Assembly: GCA_013201395.1 (NCBI GenBank)
Contig: JABMJD010000008.1
Coordinates: forward strand, 1 to 64,000
Reading direction: 5' to 3'
Length of the DNA: 64,000 nucleotides
Origin: Candidatus Syntrophopropionicum ammoniitolerans
Lineage (GTDB): Bacteria > Bacillota > Desulfotomaculia > Desulfotomaculales > Pelotomaculaceae
Made by a program: the position numbers and the translations under genes. Under the pieces are notes generated by a model. That model had not been told where the DNA came from. It was given only the letters and a program-made list of their open reading frames with translations, and did no database searches. Below, piece by piece: positions 23,859 to 33,901 of the stretch (position 1 is the first letter of the stretch; every line of letters starts with the position of its first letter).

Positions 23859-25943
23859 ATGGCTTCACCGGCTCCATTAATTGTCACTGCTAACACTTAC
23901 ATAAGAAAAAATACCGATTTAATTATCGTGGGGTTGATTATCTGTATGATCCTGCTGATGATCATCCCTCTTTCACCTGGTATACTGGATGTTTTGCTGG
24001 CGTTAAGCATTACCCTGGCGCTGGTAATCCTTTTGATAACTATGTTTACCCTGGAGCCATTGCAGTTTTCAGTGTTTCCCTCGCTATTACTGGTGGCTAC
24101 CCTTTACCGGTTGGCCCTAAGTATTTCCTCCACCCGGTTAATCCTCAGTGACGCTGCTGCCGGTAAGGTGATTGCCGCCTTTGGCGGTTTTGTGGTTGCC
24201 GGGAACTATGTGGTTGGTTTTGTGATTTTCATAATCATTACTATTATCCAGTTTGTGGTGATCACTAACGGTGCGGGCAGGGTTGCTGAGATTGCCGCCA
24301 GATTTACATTGGATGCTATGCCGGGCAAGCAGATGAGTATTGATGCCGAATTTAACAGTGGCCTAATTAATGAATCTGAAGCCCGCGCCCGGCGCAAGCG
24401 CCTGCAGCGGGAAGCGGACTTTTTCGGTGCTATGGACGGGGCCAGCAAGTTTGTTAGGGGCGATGCTATCGCCGGTATCATTATCATTATTATTAATATC
24501 CTGGGTGGCTTTGTTATTGGGGTAACCCAAAAGGGCATGCAATTGCTGGAAGCAGTACAGACCTACACCCTGCTGACTATTGGGGATGGCTTGGTGACCC
24601 AGATACCGGCACTGGTAATCGCTACCGCTACAGGCATTTTGGTTACTCGCTCCACCTCAGATGCCAGTTTTGGCAAGGAGCTCACCAGCCAGTTTACAAA
24701 TTTCCCTAAGGCCCTGATGATGGCTGCGGGCATCCTTTTTATTCTAGGGCTTGTCCCGGCAATGCCCAACCTGTTGTTTCTTTCCCTGGCCGGTATTACC
24801 GGGTATGGTGCATTCAACATGATAAAGGGGGATAAGCAAAGGCAGGCCAAAGAGCAGGAGCAAATGGCTGCCCAAAAGATCCAGGCTCAGAAAAAAGAGC
24901 CGGAAAACATTTTTTCCTATTTTCAGGTGGATACCCTGGAAATCGAGATTGGCTACAACCTCATCTCCCTGACGGAGGAAAAGCAGGGTGGTGATTTATT
25001 GCAACGCCTGGCCGCCGTTAGAAGGCAATGTGCGGCGGAAATGGGTATTTATGTCCGGCCAATCCGTATACGTGATAATCTGCAGCTCAACCCTGGTGCC
25101 TATTCAATTAAACTACGTGGGATTGAGGTCGCCTCTGGGGAGTTGATGCCGGCCCACTACCTGGCTATGAACCCATTGGATCAGGAAATTGATATTAAGG
25201 GCATATCAACCACAGAGCCTACCTTTGGGCTTCCCGCCTGGTGGGTATCCACCGATGAGCGGGAACGGCTGGAAATGGCAGGTTGTACAGTGGTGGATAA
25301 TTCCACTGTTCTGGTAACACATTTGACAGAGATTATTAAACTAAATGCCCATGAGCTTTTGGGCAGGCAAGAAGTTAAGGAACTGTTGGATGTGGTAAAA
25401 GAAAAAACCCCGGTGGTAGTTGAGGAATTGGTTCCGGATTTGCTGACAATGGGCGAGGTGCAAAAAATTTTACAAAATCTACTGCGTGAGAAGGTTCCCA
25501 TTAGGGATCTGGCCGGTATCCTAGAGGCTCTGTCCGATGGGGCCAGGGCCAGTAAAGATGCAGACTTTCTTACCGAATGGGCCCGGCAGTCCCTGGGTAG
25601 AACAATTTGCCGTCAATATAGTGGGACGGAGGGGAAAATTGCCGTACTCACCCTGCACCCAAAATTAGAGCAGCTACTAACAGATTCTATCGAGCAGACC
25701 CAGATTGGTTCCTACCCTGTTCTAGAGCCACAGGTGGCCAGTCGGGTTTTTAACAGGTTAAAGGAATCAGCAGAAAAACTTAGTTTGCAAAACCTGCCCC
25801 CGGTGCTGATTTCTTCATCCCGGGTGAGATTACCCTTGCGGAGGTTAATAGAAAAAAACCTACCCAACCTGGCAGTTCTCTCTCTTAATGAGATTGATCC
25901 CAATATTGAAATAGAGGTCGTGGGGACGGTGATGCTGGAGTGA
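23859..25943 (+). CDS. flhA: Flagellar export gate protein FlhA
   Basis: A 694-residue protein. The membrane half (about 20-330, seven to eight helices) holds the FHIPEP signature region (RVAEIAARFTLDAMPGKQMS and the following ADFFGAMDGASKFVRGDA). The cytosolic half (about 350-694) docks substrates and chaperones and contains LPAWWVSTDERERLEMAGCTVVD and the LGRQEVKELLD segment. The end overlaps flhF (GAGTGAAAA). Confidence 0.97.
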   Translation: MASPAPLIVTANTYIRKNTDLIIVGLIICMILLMIIPLSPGILDVLLALSITLALVILLITMFTLEPLQFSVFPSLLLVATLYRLALSISSTRLILSDAAAGKVIAAFGGFVVAGNYVVGFVIFIIITIIQFVVITNGAGRVAEIAARFTLDAMPGKQMSIDAEFNSGLINESEARARRKRLQREADFFGAMDGASKFVRGDAIAGIIIIIINILGGFVIGVTQKGMQLLEAVQTYTLLTIGDGLVTQIPALVIATATGILVTRSTSDASFGKELTSQFTNFPKALMMAAGILFILGLVPAMPNLLFLSLAGITGYGAFNMIKGDKQRQAKEQEQMAAQKIQAQKKEPENIFSYFQVDTLEIEIGYNLISLTEEKQGGDLLQRLAAVRRQCAAEMGIYVRPIRIRDNLQLNPGAYSIKLRGIEVASGELMPAHYLAMNPLDQEIDIKGISTTEPTFGLPAWWVSTDERERLEMAGCTVVDNSTVLVTHLTEIIKLNAHELLGRQEVKELLDVVKEKTPVVVEELVPDLLTMGEVQKILQNLLREKVPIRDLAGILEALSDGARASKDADFLTEWARQSLGRTICRQYSGTEGKIAVLTLHPKLEQLLTDSIEQTQIGSYPVLEPQVASRVFNRLKESAEKLSLQNLPPVLISSSRVRLPLRRLIEKNLPNLAVLSLNEIDPNIEIEVVGTVMLE

Positions 25944-27220
25944 AAATCAAACGTTATGTAGTGAAGGAAATGCAGGAGGCCATCCGTTTAATAAAGCAAG
26001 ACCTGGGACCGGAAGCGGTAATTGTCAGTAGTTATAAAGTTTCATCGGCAAAAGGGTTGTTTGGTTTGTTTTCACCGCGGTTGTTTGAGGTTACTGCTGT
26101 GTTGGATGACAATTCTGATCTTAAAATAGACAAGGCCTTGCCGGGCGCAGATGTTCCTCAGATTCACCAGCCCACTGGGCGGGCTGAAAATGGTAGAAAA
26201 CAAATCAACACACTTATTGACAATGCTGTGGCGCTGTTTACCGGTAAACAGGAGGACCATGAAAATTTGCCGGATGAATGTCCTATTAGAGAACAGGGGG
26301 GAGGGGTGACTGCCTGTCCACCCCCCAGGGACTTACTGATAAGGGACAGATTTTTTTCTCAAGCAGGTAACGGGAGCCCTTTTGACGTTATGGTAACCAA
26401 ATACATGGAGGCGGGTGTAGACGGCGACGGGGTTTTAATGTGGCGTAAAGCACTTCTAGACATGGAGGTACAGGAAAACATTGTGGAACTTATCTTGCCT
26501 ATGGGGGAAAAAGAGCAACATTTACAGGATACTAGGGGGCAAGACTACCATGTAGATGTTTTTAAACAAATCATAAGTCTATTGGAACCAGCTTATTGCC
26601 CGGCAAAAAAGGCCAGGGTAATGACTTTCATTGGCCCCGCAGGTGTAGGGAAGACCACAACCCTGGCCAAACTTGCTACCAGGTTTAGCCTGGATAACAA
26701 AAAGGTGGCCATAGTAACTGTTAATACCTACCGGATTGGTGCAGTGGAACAGCTCCAGGCCTATGGGGATCTGCTGAATATTCCAGTGGAAGTGGTTATG
26801 ACACCCGGCCGGTTGGCTGAAGCGGTAGCCAGGCACAGCGATAAGGATTACATATTTATTGACACCGCCGGTCGTTCCGCAGGCAATGTGGGGCAGATAT
26901 TGGAGCTAAAGAGATTTTTAGATGCGGTAGCAGTGCCCCAGGATATTTTCCTTGTATTGAATTTGACAACTAAAAACAGGGATCTAAAAAGAATAGCCAA
27001 CGCATTTATGATCACAAATTACTCCAAGTTGGTTTTTACCAAAGTTGATGAGACCGAAACACATGGTGCAATACTTAATTTGGTTTATACCCTGGGAAGG
27101 CCGGCAGCCTATCTGGCCCATGGTCAGGGTGTGCCCGACGATATCAGTACAGCCGACCCACAAAAAATAGCTGAATTATTGGTTAGGGGAGTTGACCCTG
27201 ATGAGACTATGGCCGTCTAG
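25940..27220 (+). CDS. flhF: SRP-like GTPase FlhF, flagellar positioning
   Basis: A 426-residue SRP-family GTPase. The N-terminal B domain begins MKIKRYVVKEMQEAIRLIKQDLGPEAVIVSS. A variable linker follows, then the NG domain with the P-loop FIGPAGVGKTTTLAKLA (about 229-245), the NTYRIGAVEQLQAYG motif, DTAGRS, and the TKVDET guanine-specificity box. FlhF sets site and number of flagella with FlhG. GTG start overlapping the flhA stop. Confidence 0.96.
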   Translation: MKIKRYVVKEMQEAIRLIKQDLGPEAVIVSSYKVSSAKGLFGLFSPRLFEVTAVLDDNSDLKIDKALPGADVPQIHQPTGRAENGRKQINTLIDNAVALFTGKQEDHENLPDECPIREQGGGVTACPPPRDLLIRDRFFSQAGNGSPFDVMVTKYMEAGVDGDGVLMWRKALLDMEVQENIVELILPMGEKEQHLQDTRGQDYHVDVFKQIISLLEPAYCPAKKARVMTFIGPAGVGKTTTLAKLATRFSLDNKKVAIVTVNTYRIGAVEQLQAYGDLLNIPVEVVMTPGRLAEAVARHSDKDYIFIDTAGRSAGNVGQILELKRFLDAVAVPQDIFLVLNLTTKNRDLKRIANAFMITNYSKLVFTKVDETETHGAILNLVYTLGRPAAYLAHGQGVPDDISTADPQKIAELLVRGVDPDETMAV

Positions 27221-28067
27221 GGCAAACCAGAGAATAAGTCCGAAAAAAATTGAAATAACTGAGCAGTCTATTGCCGGACCCCGCGCTATTGCCGTCTCCA
27301 GTGGCAAAGGTGGGGTAGGTAAAACAAGCATTTCTATTAATTTGGCCCTTTGCCTGGCTAAAATGAGCTATCGGGTGGCAGTTTTTGACGCTGATCTAGG
27401 GATGGCTAATGCTGAGGTAATGCTGGGCCTTGCCCCCCGTTACAGCCTATATGATGTTCTTTTTGGCAATAAAAGACTTGATGACATTATTGTCCAGGGT
27501 CCCGGGGGAATTAGCATTATTTCAGGGGGTTCAGGTTTTTTGGAAATGGCCAACCTGAACCAGGACAGGAGACAAAAACTGATTGGGATGCTTAATATGG
27601 TCAACAATTATTATGACTTCGTCCTTTTTGACACTGCCGCCGGTATCAATAAAAATGTGCTTGGTTTTGTTGCCGCAGCCGGCGAGGTAATCATCGTAGC
27701 TACCCCTGAACCTACATCACTCACTGACGCTTATGCCTTAATTAAAGTGCTGTCATGTTTTAACGTGCATAGTGAGGTTCATGTAGTGATAAATCGTGCT
27801 GCCAATGAGTTGGAGGCCAGGCGTACCCTGGAAAAACTTCAATTTACCGTGGGCCGGTTTTTGAATACCAGAATAAACAATCTGGGGTGGATCCCTGAAG
27901 ATAAAACGGTTAGCCAGGCGATTAAAAAGCAGAATCCCTTTTTCCTGGCTGAACCTAGCTCTGCTGCTTCCCGGGGTGTGGCCGGTATTGCCGGGTGTCT
28001 TACCAATACCACCCCATTAATACAAGACAAAGGGTTCTGGGGTAAGTTGGTGTCTTTGTTTGGCTAG
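27201..28067 (+). CDS. flhG: MinD-like ATPase FlhG (YlxH), flagellar number regulator
   Basis: About 288 residues. The deviant Walker A motif AVSSGKGGVGKTSISINLAL is followed by AVFDADLGMANAEVMLGL and the DTAAGI switch, as in MinD/ParA-type FlhG. It stimulates the FlhF GTPase and interacts with C-ring components. ATG 27201 follows AGGGGAG by about 8 nt; TTG 27192 (ORF track) is too near. It overlaps flhF by 20 bp. Confidence 0.94.
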   Translation: MRLWPSRANQRISPKKIEITEQSIAGPRAIAVSSGKGGVGKTSISINLALCLAKMSYRVAVFDADLGMANAEVMLGLAPRYSLYDVLFGNKRLDDIIVQGPGGISIISGGSGFLEMANLNQDRRQKLIGMLNMVNNYYDFVLFDTAAGINKNVLGFVAAAGEVIIVATPEPTSLTDAYALIKVLSCFNVHSEVHVVINRAANELEARRTLEKLQFTVGRFLNTRINNLGWIPEDKTVSQAIKKQNPFFLAEPSSAASRGVAGIAGCLTNTTPLIQDKGFWGKLVSLFG

Positions 28068-28083
28068 GTGGGGGGAGTTGGAT

Positions 28084-28830
28084 ATGAATGCAGCCAAAGA
28101 TATGTGGCGGGAGTACCGCCGCACAAGAGACGAACAACTGAAACATGAACTGTGTTTGGCGCACCTTTCTCTGGTCAAATATCTGGCCGGCCGGCTGGCC
28201 ATAAGGCTACCCCCCTACATCAATCAAGAAGATTTGGAAAGTTGTGGGGTGTTCGGCCTTTTGGAAGCGATAGAAAAATATAACCCGGATCGGGGTACCA
28301 GCTTTAAAGCCTATGCCTATAGCAGGGTGCGCGGTGCCATGATTGATGAAATTAGGAGGTTGAACTGGGTCCCCCGCGCACTCAGGCAGAAGGTGAAGCG
28401 GGTAAATGCGGTTAGGGAAAGATTACAGCAGGAAATCGGCGAGAATATCACTGATGAAAACCTGGCTAACGCCCTGGGAATAGAGGTTTCTGAGCTGCAT
28501 AATTTGACTGGACAAGCAAGTCAGTTTGCTGTTTCTTCTCTTGATGAAACCTTCCCGATAACAGGTGGTGAGGTGGTACGCCTGGGCGATATCATTGCCG
28601 ATCCGGACAGTTCCGATCCACTAGATCTTATTGAAGTGGAAGATGGCCGGAAAATGCTGATAGAGGCGATAGATAAACTTTCTAAAAGAGATTTGATGGT
28701 GCTTTCCCTATATTATCAGGAAGGCCTAACCTTAAAGGAAATCGGTAAGGTATTGGAGGTATCGGAGTCACGGGTCTGCCAGATTCATACCAGGGCTTTA
28801 AGAAGGCTAAGGGAGAAACTGACCCAATAG
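28084..28830 (+). CDS. fliA: RNA polymerase sigma factor for flagellar operon (sigma-28)
   Basis: About 248 residues with the sigma-28 layout: region 2 (HLSLVKYLAGRLAIRLPPYINQEDLESCGVFGLLEAIEKY, then TSFKAYAYSRVRGAMIDEIRRLNWVPR), region 3, and region 4 (LSKRDLMVLSLYYQEGLTLKEIGKVLEVSESRVCQIHTRALRRLR). It should read promoters such as the one at 7201. Called sigD in Bacillus. ATG 28084 follows GGTGGGGGGAG. No che genes lie between flhG and this gene, unlike in Bacillus. The anti-sigma factor FlgM is not in the window. Confidence 0.95.
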   Translation: MNAAKDMWREYRRTRDEQLKHELCLAHLSLVKYLAGRLAIRLPPYINQEDLESCGVFGLLEAIEKYNPDRGTSFKAYAYSRVRGAMIDEIRRLNWVPRALRQKVKRVNAVRERLQQEIGENITDENLANALGIEVSELHNLTGQASQFAVSSLDETFPITGGEVVRLGDIIADPDSSDPLDLIEVEDGRKMLIEAIDKLSKRDLMVLSLYYQEGLTLKEIGKVLEVSESRVCQIHTRALRRLREKLTQ

Positions 28831-28915
28831 GAAAAAGGGGTTGTATCCAAGAAAAAGAAGGTAGCTGAGTAAAATCAGCTGTTGTTGGTAGCTTATAGCG
28901 AGGGGGGATTGGGAA

Positions 28916-29707
28916 ATGATTAGGGGATTGTATTGTTCCACAGCAGCGATTGACATTCAACAGGCCAGGGTCGAGGGTATTTCCAATAATCTGGCCAATG
29001 TCTCTACCCCTGGTTTTAAACAAGAATATATGCAGGTGCAAAGTTTCCCGGAAGCGCTGCTGGTGCAAATGGGGGGGCCAAACCACCGCCTTCCTGTTCC
29101 TGGTAAGCATCAGGGAATTGGTTTTGCGGGAATGGGCTCTCTAGTGGCAGAGGTACACACCGATCAAGGTTCCGGGGATATTCAGGAAACAGGCAAGGCC
29201 ACAGACATGGCACTCAGGGGGCCAGGCTTTTTTGTGGTTAATTTACCACCTATGGCGGGGAGTCCCGCGGGGCTTGGTTATAGCCGCAATGGGGCCTTTA
29301 GAACGGATGCCGAGGGCTATCTGACTACCGGTGGTGGGCACCGTGTTCTAGGTGAGGGCGGCCCAATTAGGGTGGAGGATAGGGATTTTCGGGTAGGCCC
29401 CGATGGAATAATTGAAGCAGGCGGGAGTGTAGTGGACAGGTTGTGGCTGGTTGAATTTGCTAATCGGGACAGGCTGCGCCGGCAAGGTGCCGATATGTTT
29501 GTGGATTTTCGGGGAGAGGCGGGTGCCAATAGGGCGGTCATGACCACCGTTAGCCAGGGTAGACTGGAGCGATCCAACGTTAATGTTGTTGACCAAATGG
29601 CCGGTCTACTAGCTGTAATGCGTTCTTTTGAAGCCAACCAAAGGATAATCCAGGCCTACGATGAACAATTGGCCAAAGCAGTAAATCAGGTAGGCAGTCT
29701 TAGATAA
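28916..29707 (+). CDS. flgF: Flagellar rod protein FlgF (FlhO-type)
   Basis: A 263-residue rod/hook family protein: MIRGLYCSTAAIDIQQARVEGISNNLANVSTPGFKQ at the N-terminus and NVNVVDQMAGLLAVMRSFEANQRIIQAYDEQLAKAVNQVG at the C-terminus. First of a tandem rod pair, hence FlgF (proximal/distal rod). GAGGGGGGATTGGGAA precedes the ATG. Upstream (28831-28915) no sigma-28 promoter was seen. Confidence 0.9.
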   Translation: MIRGLYCSTAAIDIQQARVEGISNNLANVSTPGFKQEYMQVQSFPEALLVQMGGPNHRLPVPGKHQGIGFAGMGSLVAEVHTDQGSGDIQETGKATDMALRGPGFFVVNLPPMAGSPAGLGYSRNGAFRTDAEGYLTTGGGHRVLGEGGPIRVEDRDFRVGPDGIIEAGGSVVDRLWLVEFANRDRLRRQGADMFVDFRGEAGANRAVMTTVSQGRLERSNVNVVDQMAGLLAVMRSFEANQRIIQAYDEQLAKAVNQVGSLR

Positions 29708-29731
29708 TTTGTTTAAGGGAGGTTGAACCCT

Positions 29732-30505
29732 ATGCTCAGGGCCCTTACTAGCGGGGTTTCAGGTCTTAATGCCCAACAAATAAAGGTAGATATTATTGCT
29801 AATAACCTGGCCAATGTTAATACTAGGGGCTTTAAAAAAAGCCGGGTGAATTTTAATGAATTATTGAGCAAAAGTATGTTGGATTCCGGCTTGCCCGTGG
29901 CAGCAGAGAACAACCAGGTTGGATTGGGCGGCGGGGTGCGGGTAGCCAATGTGGACAGGATCTATGATTTGGGGAACATAGTTGAAACAGGAATGATGAT
30001 GGATTTGGCCATCGGCGGAGAGGGTTTTTTTAAGGTACTATTACCTGACGGTGAGGAACGGTTTACCCGGGACGGTAGTTTTAGGTTTGATCAGGATGGA
30101 AGCATTGTTACCTCCGCTGGTTACAAACTAGAAGGAGTCCAACTTGCACCCAGTGCAGGTAAAATTAATGTATGCCCCGATGGAACAATTATGGCCAAAG
30201 ATGAAGGGGAAGATACCACCAGAGTAGGCCAAATTAGATTGTATATGTTTACCAATATGTCAAAATTGCATGCTGTGGGGGAAAATCTTTATTCATTTAC
30301 AGGCAACACAGGGGAGGTTTTGACGGGAAGACCTGGGGTGGAAAAATTCGGGGAACTAAAGCCGGGTTTTATAGAAGCAGCCAACGTTGGGTTAGTGGAA
30401 GAGATGACAAATTTGATCGAAGCCCAGCGTGCCTATGGATTTAACACCCGCATTGTACGCACAGCTGATGAAATGTGGAGCATGGCCAATAATTTGCGTA
30501 AATAG
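29732..30505 (+). CDS. flgG: Flagellar distal rod protein FlgG (FlhP-type)
   Basis: About 257 residues: MLRALTSGVSGLNAQQIKVDIIANNLANVNTRGFKKSR, then the central GGEGFFKVLLPDGEERFTRDGSF core, and NVGLVEEMTNLIEAQRAYGFNTRIVRTADEMWSMANNL at the C-terminus, close to FlgG. ATG 29732 lies 9 nt after AAGGGAGG; TTG 29723 would overlap the site. Confidence 0.92.
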   Translation: MLRALTSGVSGLNAQQIKVDIIANNLANVNTRGFKKSRVNFNELLSKSMLDSGLPVAAENNQVGLGGGVRVANVDRIYDLGNIVETGMMMDLAIGGEGFFKVLLPDGEERFTRDGSFRFDQDGSIVTSAGYKLEGVQLAPSAGKINVCPDGTIMAKDEGEDTTRVGQIRLYMFTNMSKLHAVGENLYSFTGNTGEVLTGRPGVEKFGELKPGFIEAANVGLVEEMTNLIEAQRAYGFNTRIVRTADEMWSMANNLRK

Positions 30506-30577
30506 GGGATTTGTACAAGAGCCCCGTTTTAGGCTGGATAAAATTATTGCATTTAAGATGGGAATGATGATTAGGTT

Positions 30578-31567
30578 ATGGATGTCCTATCACAAAACAA
30601 GATAGATGCTATACTGGAAGCCTTGTCTACAGGTGTAATAAAGACAGAAGAATTTGAGGAAACACCTGGGGAGATTGATTATGAAAAATATGACTTCAGA
30701 CGCCCAAATAAATTTTCCAACGAACAGTTGCGTACCTTGCAAACACTTCATGATGTTTTTGCGCGGTTGGTGTCAAAATTCTTAACGGGCTATCTGCGCA
30801 GTGGCATTGAAATTGAGGTTGCTGCCGTGAGCCAAATGACATATGAGGACTTTATTGGTTCCATCCCAAACCCGGCAGCCTTAACAATTTTTTCTTTGGA
30901 GCCTTTAAAGGGTATGGCCATCATCCAGTTTGATCCGATGTTCATTTTTCCCATGATTGATCTGTTCTTGGGAGGAAAGGGCGAAGGTTTGAACCTGGCC
31001 CGGGAATTTACCGATATCGAGATTTCTTTGATCCACAATTTGTCGAGCAAAATTTTGGAGAATCTCGCTATAGCCTGGAAGGACATAGTTAGAGTTAAGC
31101 CAACTATAGATTTTGTGGAGACAAACCCCCATTTGCACCAAATATTATCCTTTAATGAAATTGTAGCCTTGATTACCCTGGCTACGAGGGTAGGTGACGC
31201 TGAAGGTTTTATTAACCTTTGTCTGCCATTTCCTTTTGTGGCGCCACTGGTGACAAACCTGGCTTACCACAGAAATCCCAAACCCGATGTGGAAGATGTG
31301 AACATCGAGGAAACAAAAAGGCTAGAACACTTGCTTGGCTTTCCCATGATTGAACTTACCGTTCTAACTGGACAAACCCAAATAACAGTGGATGATTTTT
31401 TGCATTTGCAGGAGGGTGACGTCTTGCTTTTAGATAAGAAGGTGAATGACGATATGGACCTCTATGTGGGGGAGTTTTTAAAATACAAGGTTCAGCCCGG
31501 CAAGCTGGGCAGCAAATTAGCCGTACAGGTTACAGCGTTAACCGCCGGAGGTGAGCAAGATGACTAA
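30578..31567 (+). CDS. fliM: Flagellar motor switch protein FliM
   Basis: A 329-residue protein with N-terminal MDVLSQNKIDAILEAL (CheY-P binding peptide, weakly conserved), the CheC-like middle domain (NKFSNEQLRTLQTLHDVFARLVSKFLTGYLR, then FMFIFPMIDLFLGGKG-like segment), and a C-terminal SpoA domain (ELTVLTGQTQITVDDFLHLQEGDVLLLDK). A complete FliM, placed here at the end of the cluster instead of after fliL. Confidence 0.95.
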   Translation: MDVLSQNKIDAILEALSTGVIKTEEFEETPGEIDYEKYDFRRPNKFSNEQLRTLQTLHDVFARLVSKFLTGYLRSGIEIEVAAVSQMTYEDFIGSIPNPAALTIFSLEPLKGMAIIQFDPMFIFPMIDLFLGGKGEGLNLAREFTDIEISLIHNLSSKILENLAIAWKDIVRVKPTIDFVETNPHLHQILSFNEIVALITLATRVGDAEGFINLCLPFPFVAPLVTNLAYHRNPKPDVEDVNIEETKRLEHLLGFPMIELTVLTGQTQITVDDFLHLQEGDVLLLDKKVNDDMDLYVGEFLKYKVQPGKLGSKLAVQVTALTAGGEQDD

Positions 31568-32633
31568 TAAACATTTAAGCCGGGAAGAAATAGATGCACT
31601 GCTGAACAGTCAAGTTCCGGAACTTTTGCGTCCAGATAAGGCAAAAGAAAAAACAGATGAACAGGCTGCCCAGGACTCCACTGAAAGGGAGTTTGTTGAC
31701 CGTCAAAATGCCCGAGTAGCGGAAGCAAATGGGTCGCAGGTTGAGCTGTGGTCCCTAACAGATGAAGAAAGAGATGCTCTGGGAAGGGTTGGTAGCATAT
31801 GTATGGGTTCTGCCTCCAAAACCCTTTCCCTGTTGTTAAAACAACAGGTAGATATAACCAACCCCAGGGTGGAGGTTACATCCACAGGGGAATTTTTAAA
31901 GTGCTTTACCAGTCCTCACATATCCTTTCGGGTTAACTTTACTGAGGGACTTACGGGGTGCGGCTACCTGATCATAAAGCAGGAGGATACCGCAGTGCTG
32001 GCAGACTTGATGGCGGGGGGGGAAGGTGCCGGTATTTCTAAGGAAATTACTGAGACCACCATCAGCGCAGTTTCTGAGGCCATGAACCAGGCAATCAGGG
32101 TGGTTTCTACTGCTATGACCACAATTTTTAGGCGCATGGTATGTATCTCCCCGCCTGAAATAAAGGTTCATCCTGGGCCCGAAGAATTGCCCGAGCAGGG
32201 CCACGTTGTTGTTATTTGGTTCAAAATGACTGTGGGAAGTGTTCTGGACACTCAAATCATACAGATAATGAATATTACCACAGCCAGGGAGCAAGCGGAT
32301 TTGGTTCTCGATCAGATAGAAACGGCTGACGACAATCATTCGAAAAAGACACAGCCATCTATCACTAATCAGCAGCATCTGGACCTAATTAGGGATATCC
32401 CTTTGAAGGTTACCGTACTCCTGGGCCGGACCAAATGGTCAATTAAAGATATACTGGAGCTGACACCCGGATCCGTGGTTGAATTGCAAAGCCTGGTGGA
32501 TGAGCCGGTGGAGGTGCTGGTGAATGGAACCCTGGTGGCTATGGGGGAAATTGTGGTGGTCAACGAAAACTTTGGGGTGCAGCTAACCCAGATCATTAAA
32601 CCGGAAGAAAGGATGCAAAATATTAGGAAATAG
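31560..32633 (+). CDS. fliY: Flagellar motor switch phosphatase FliY
   Basis: About 357 residues. N-terminal LSREEIDALLNSQVPEL peptide, CheC-like phosphatase domain with a D/E-x3-N-type motif in ISAVSEAMNQAI, and a C-terminal FliN/SpoA domain (LKVTVLLGRTKWSIKDILELTPGSVVEL, then VVVNENFGVQLTQI). FliY is the Gram-positive C-ring protein that also dephosphorylates CheY-P. ATG 31560 follows GGAGGTGA and overlaps fliM by 8 bp. Confidence 0.94.
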   Translation: MTNKHLSREEIDALLNSQVPELLRPDKAKEKTDEQAAQDSTEREFVDRQNARVAEANGSQVELWSLTDEERDALGRVGSICMGSASKTLSLLLKQQVDITNPRVEVTSTGEFLKCFTSPHISFRVNFTEGLTGCGYLIIKQEDTAVLADLMAGGEGAGISKEITETTISAVSEAMNQAIRVVSTAMTTIFRRMVCISPPEIKVHPGPEELPEQGHVVVIWFKMTVGSVLDTQIIQIMNITTAREQADLVLDQIETADDNHSKKTQPSITNQQHLDLIRDIPLKVTVLLGRTKWSIKDILELTPGSVVELQSLVDEPVEVLVNGTLVAMGEIVVVNENFGVQLTQIIKPEERMQNIRK

Positions 32634-32652
32634 AAATAAGAATACAAATTTT

Positions 32653-33315
32653 CTAACAGGTGAAGTTTATTCTGTTTCCCAGTACCTTGTTAACATAGTC
32701 CCTGGTTTCCTGATAATTTGGTATGCCGCCGGCCCGATCAACGGTCCCCGGACCGGCATTATAAGCAGCCAGGGCCAGCGAGGTGTTGCCATGATAACGA
32801 TCCAGCATCTGCCTGAGATAAAGCACACCACCCTCCAGGTTCTGGGCCGGGTCATAGGGGTTGCCCACCCCCAGGCTGTTTGCAGTGCCGGGCATCAGCT
32901 GCATCAGACCCATTGCCCCCGCTTGTGAGGTAGCATTGGGATTGAAATTGGACTCGGCCTGGACAACGGATTTAACCAGAGCCGGGTCAACACGATGCCT
33001 CCCCGCTATTTCGTTAATCAAATCCACCAATCTGCTATTGTTACCCATAGCAGGCTTATTTCCCATGGGGCCGGCTTGAGAGGCCGCAACCTGTGCTTCC
33101 CCCGGCAACCCGTCAATCCTTACTCTGGTACCTGGGGTGTTGTCACCCAGGGCGGCACCCGGAAACAGGGCCCCCGTTTTAAGGCCATTTCCTGCCAGGG
33201 CAAGGGCCAAAAACGAAGCAAATTGATCGTTCTTTTCTTTTTCAACCGGGCTTGCCGGCCATTGTCTTTTGCCCAGGAAATCCAGCAAGAGAACCCTTAC
33301 TAACATGCCTACCAA
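32653..33315 (-). CDS. Lytic transglycosylase (SLT family), likely flagellum-associated
   Basis: A 220-residue protein whose C-terminal 125 residues are an SLT domain: [29 protein letters not shown] with the catalytic Glu, then [11 protein letters not shown]. The N-terminal 90 residues are a linker without a clear signal peptide. Convergent with fliY, 19 bp apart. Lack of a signal sequence and location suggest a FlgJ-like role (opening peptidoglycan for the rod, exported by the flagellar apparatus), which is inference. TTG start about 9 nt after AAAGGGG. Confidence 0.85.
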   Translation of the reverse strand: MVGMLVRVLLLDFLGKRQWPASPVEKEKNDQFASFLALALAGNGLKTGALFPGAALGDNTPGTRVRIDGLPGEAQVAASQAGPMGNKPAMGNNSRLVDLINEIAGRHRVDPALVKSVVQAESNFNPNATSQAGAMGLMQLMPGTANSLGVGNPYDPAQNLEGGVLYLRQMLDRYHGNTSLALAAYNAGPGTVDRAGGIPNYQETRDYVNKVLGNRINFTC

Positions 33316-33901
33316 TAGAATATTCCCCTTTCACCCATCATAGCCGTTCACTATAAAAACAGTATATCAAACTAGTAGTTGTTTAAAAACTGTTTTTTCC
33401 AGATTAATTGCATTAACCAATCAATGGATTAATCGTTTTTATTAATAAATAAATTTTTTAATGGGACTGATTGTATTAAGTAATAAATAAAACTGGGAAG
33501 GGAAGGGATTTGCGTAATAATAGCAGGTTTGTCTCAGCCATATCACGGGATAATGCCAGGCAGGACAAGACGTGAGAGCGTTTTTTAACACCGCCTGTGT
33601 TTGCACATTGCCTATATCAGTATACAACAAGGGGGCTTATTGCCAAGTTTGATTAGTTTTATCAATAAATAGAGGACTTGTTTGCCAAAAAAACATATGT
33701 CATTAACTTTATTAATCGTTACTTTCTATTAGTGATTGGCCTGTTTGCATTACATAGCAGAAGTTTTATGTTAAAATACAAGCGAGATGTATAGATTTAG
33801 TTTTGTAGTTTTTACTGCAAATGCGGTGCCATTGCCCGCGCTGCCCGTAAATTGTATGGCGTGCAAGCACAAATATTTTAAGCATAGATGAGGTGAAGTT
33901 A
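33316..33901. other. AT-rich intergenic region without recognised gene
   Basis: About 585 bp upstream of the small Cys-rich gene. It is AT-rich with repeated ATTAAT motifs. A possible promoter (TTGCAT at 33745 and TATGTT or TAAAAT near 33770) lies in the right part, but the spacing is ambiguous. No ORF with a ribosome binding site was found. Confidence 0.4.
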
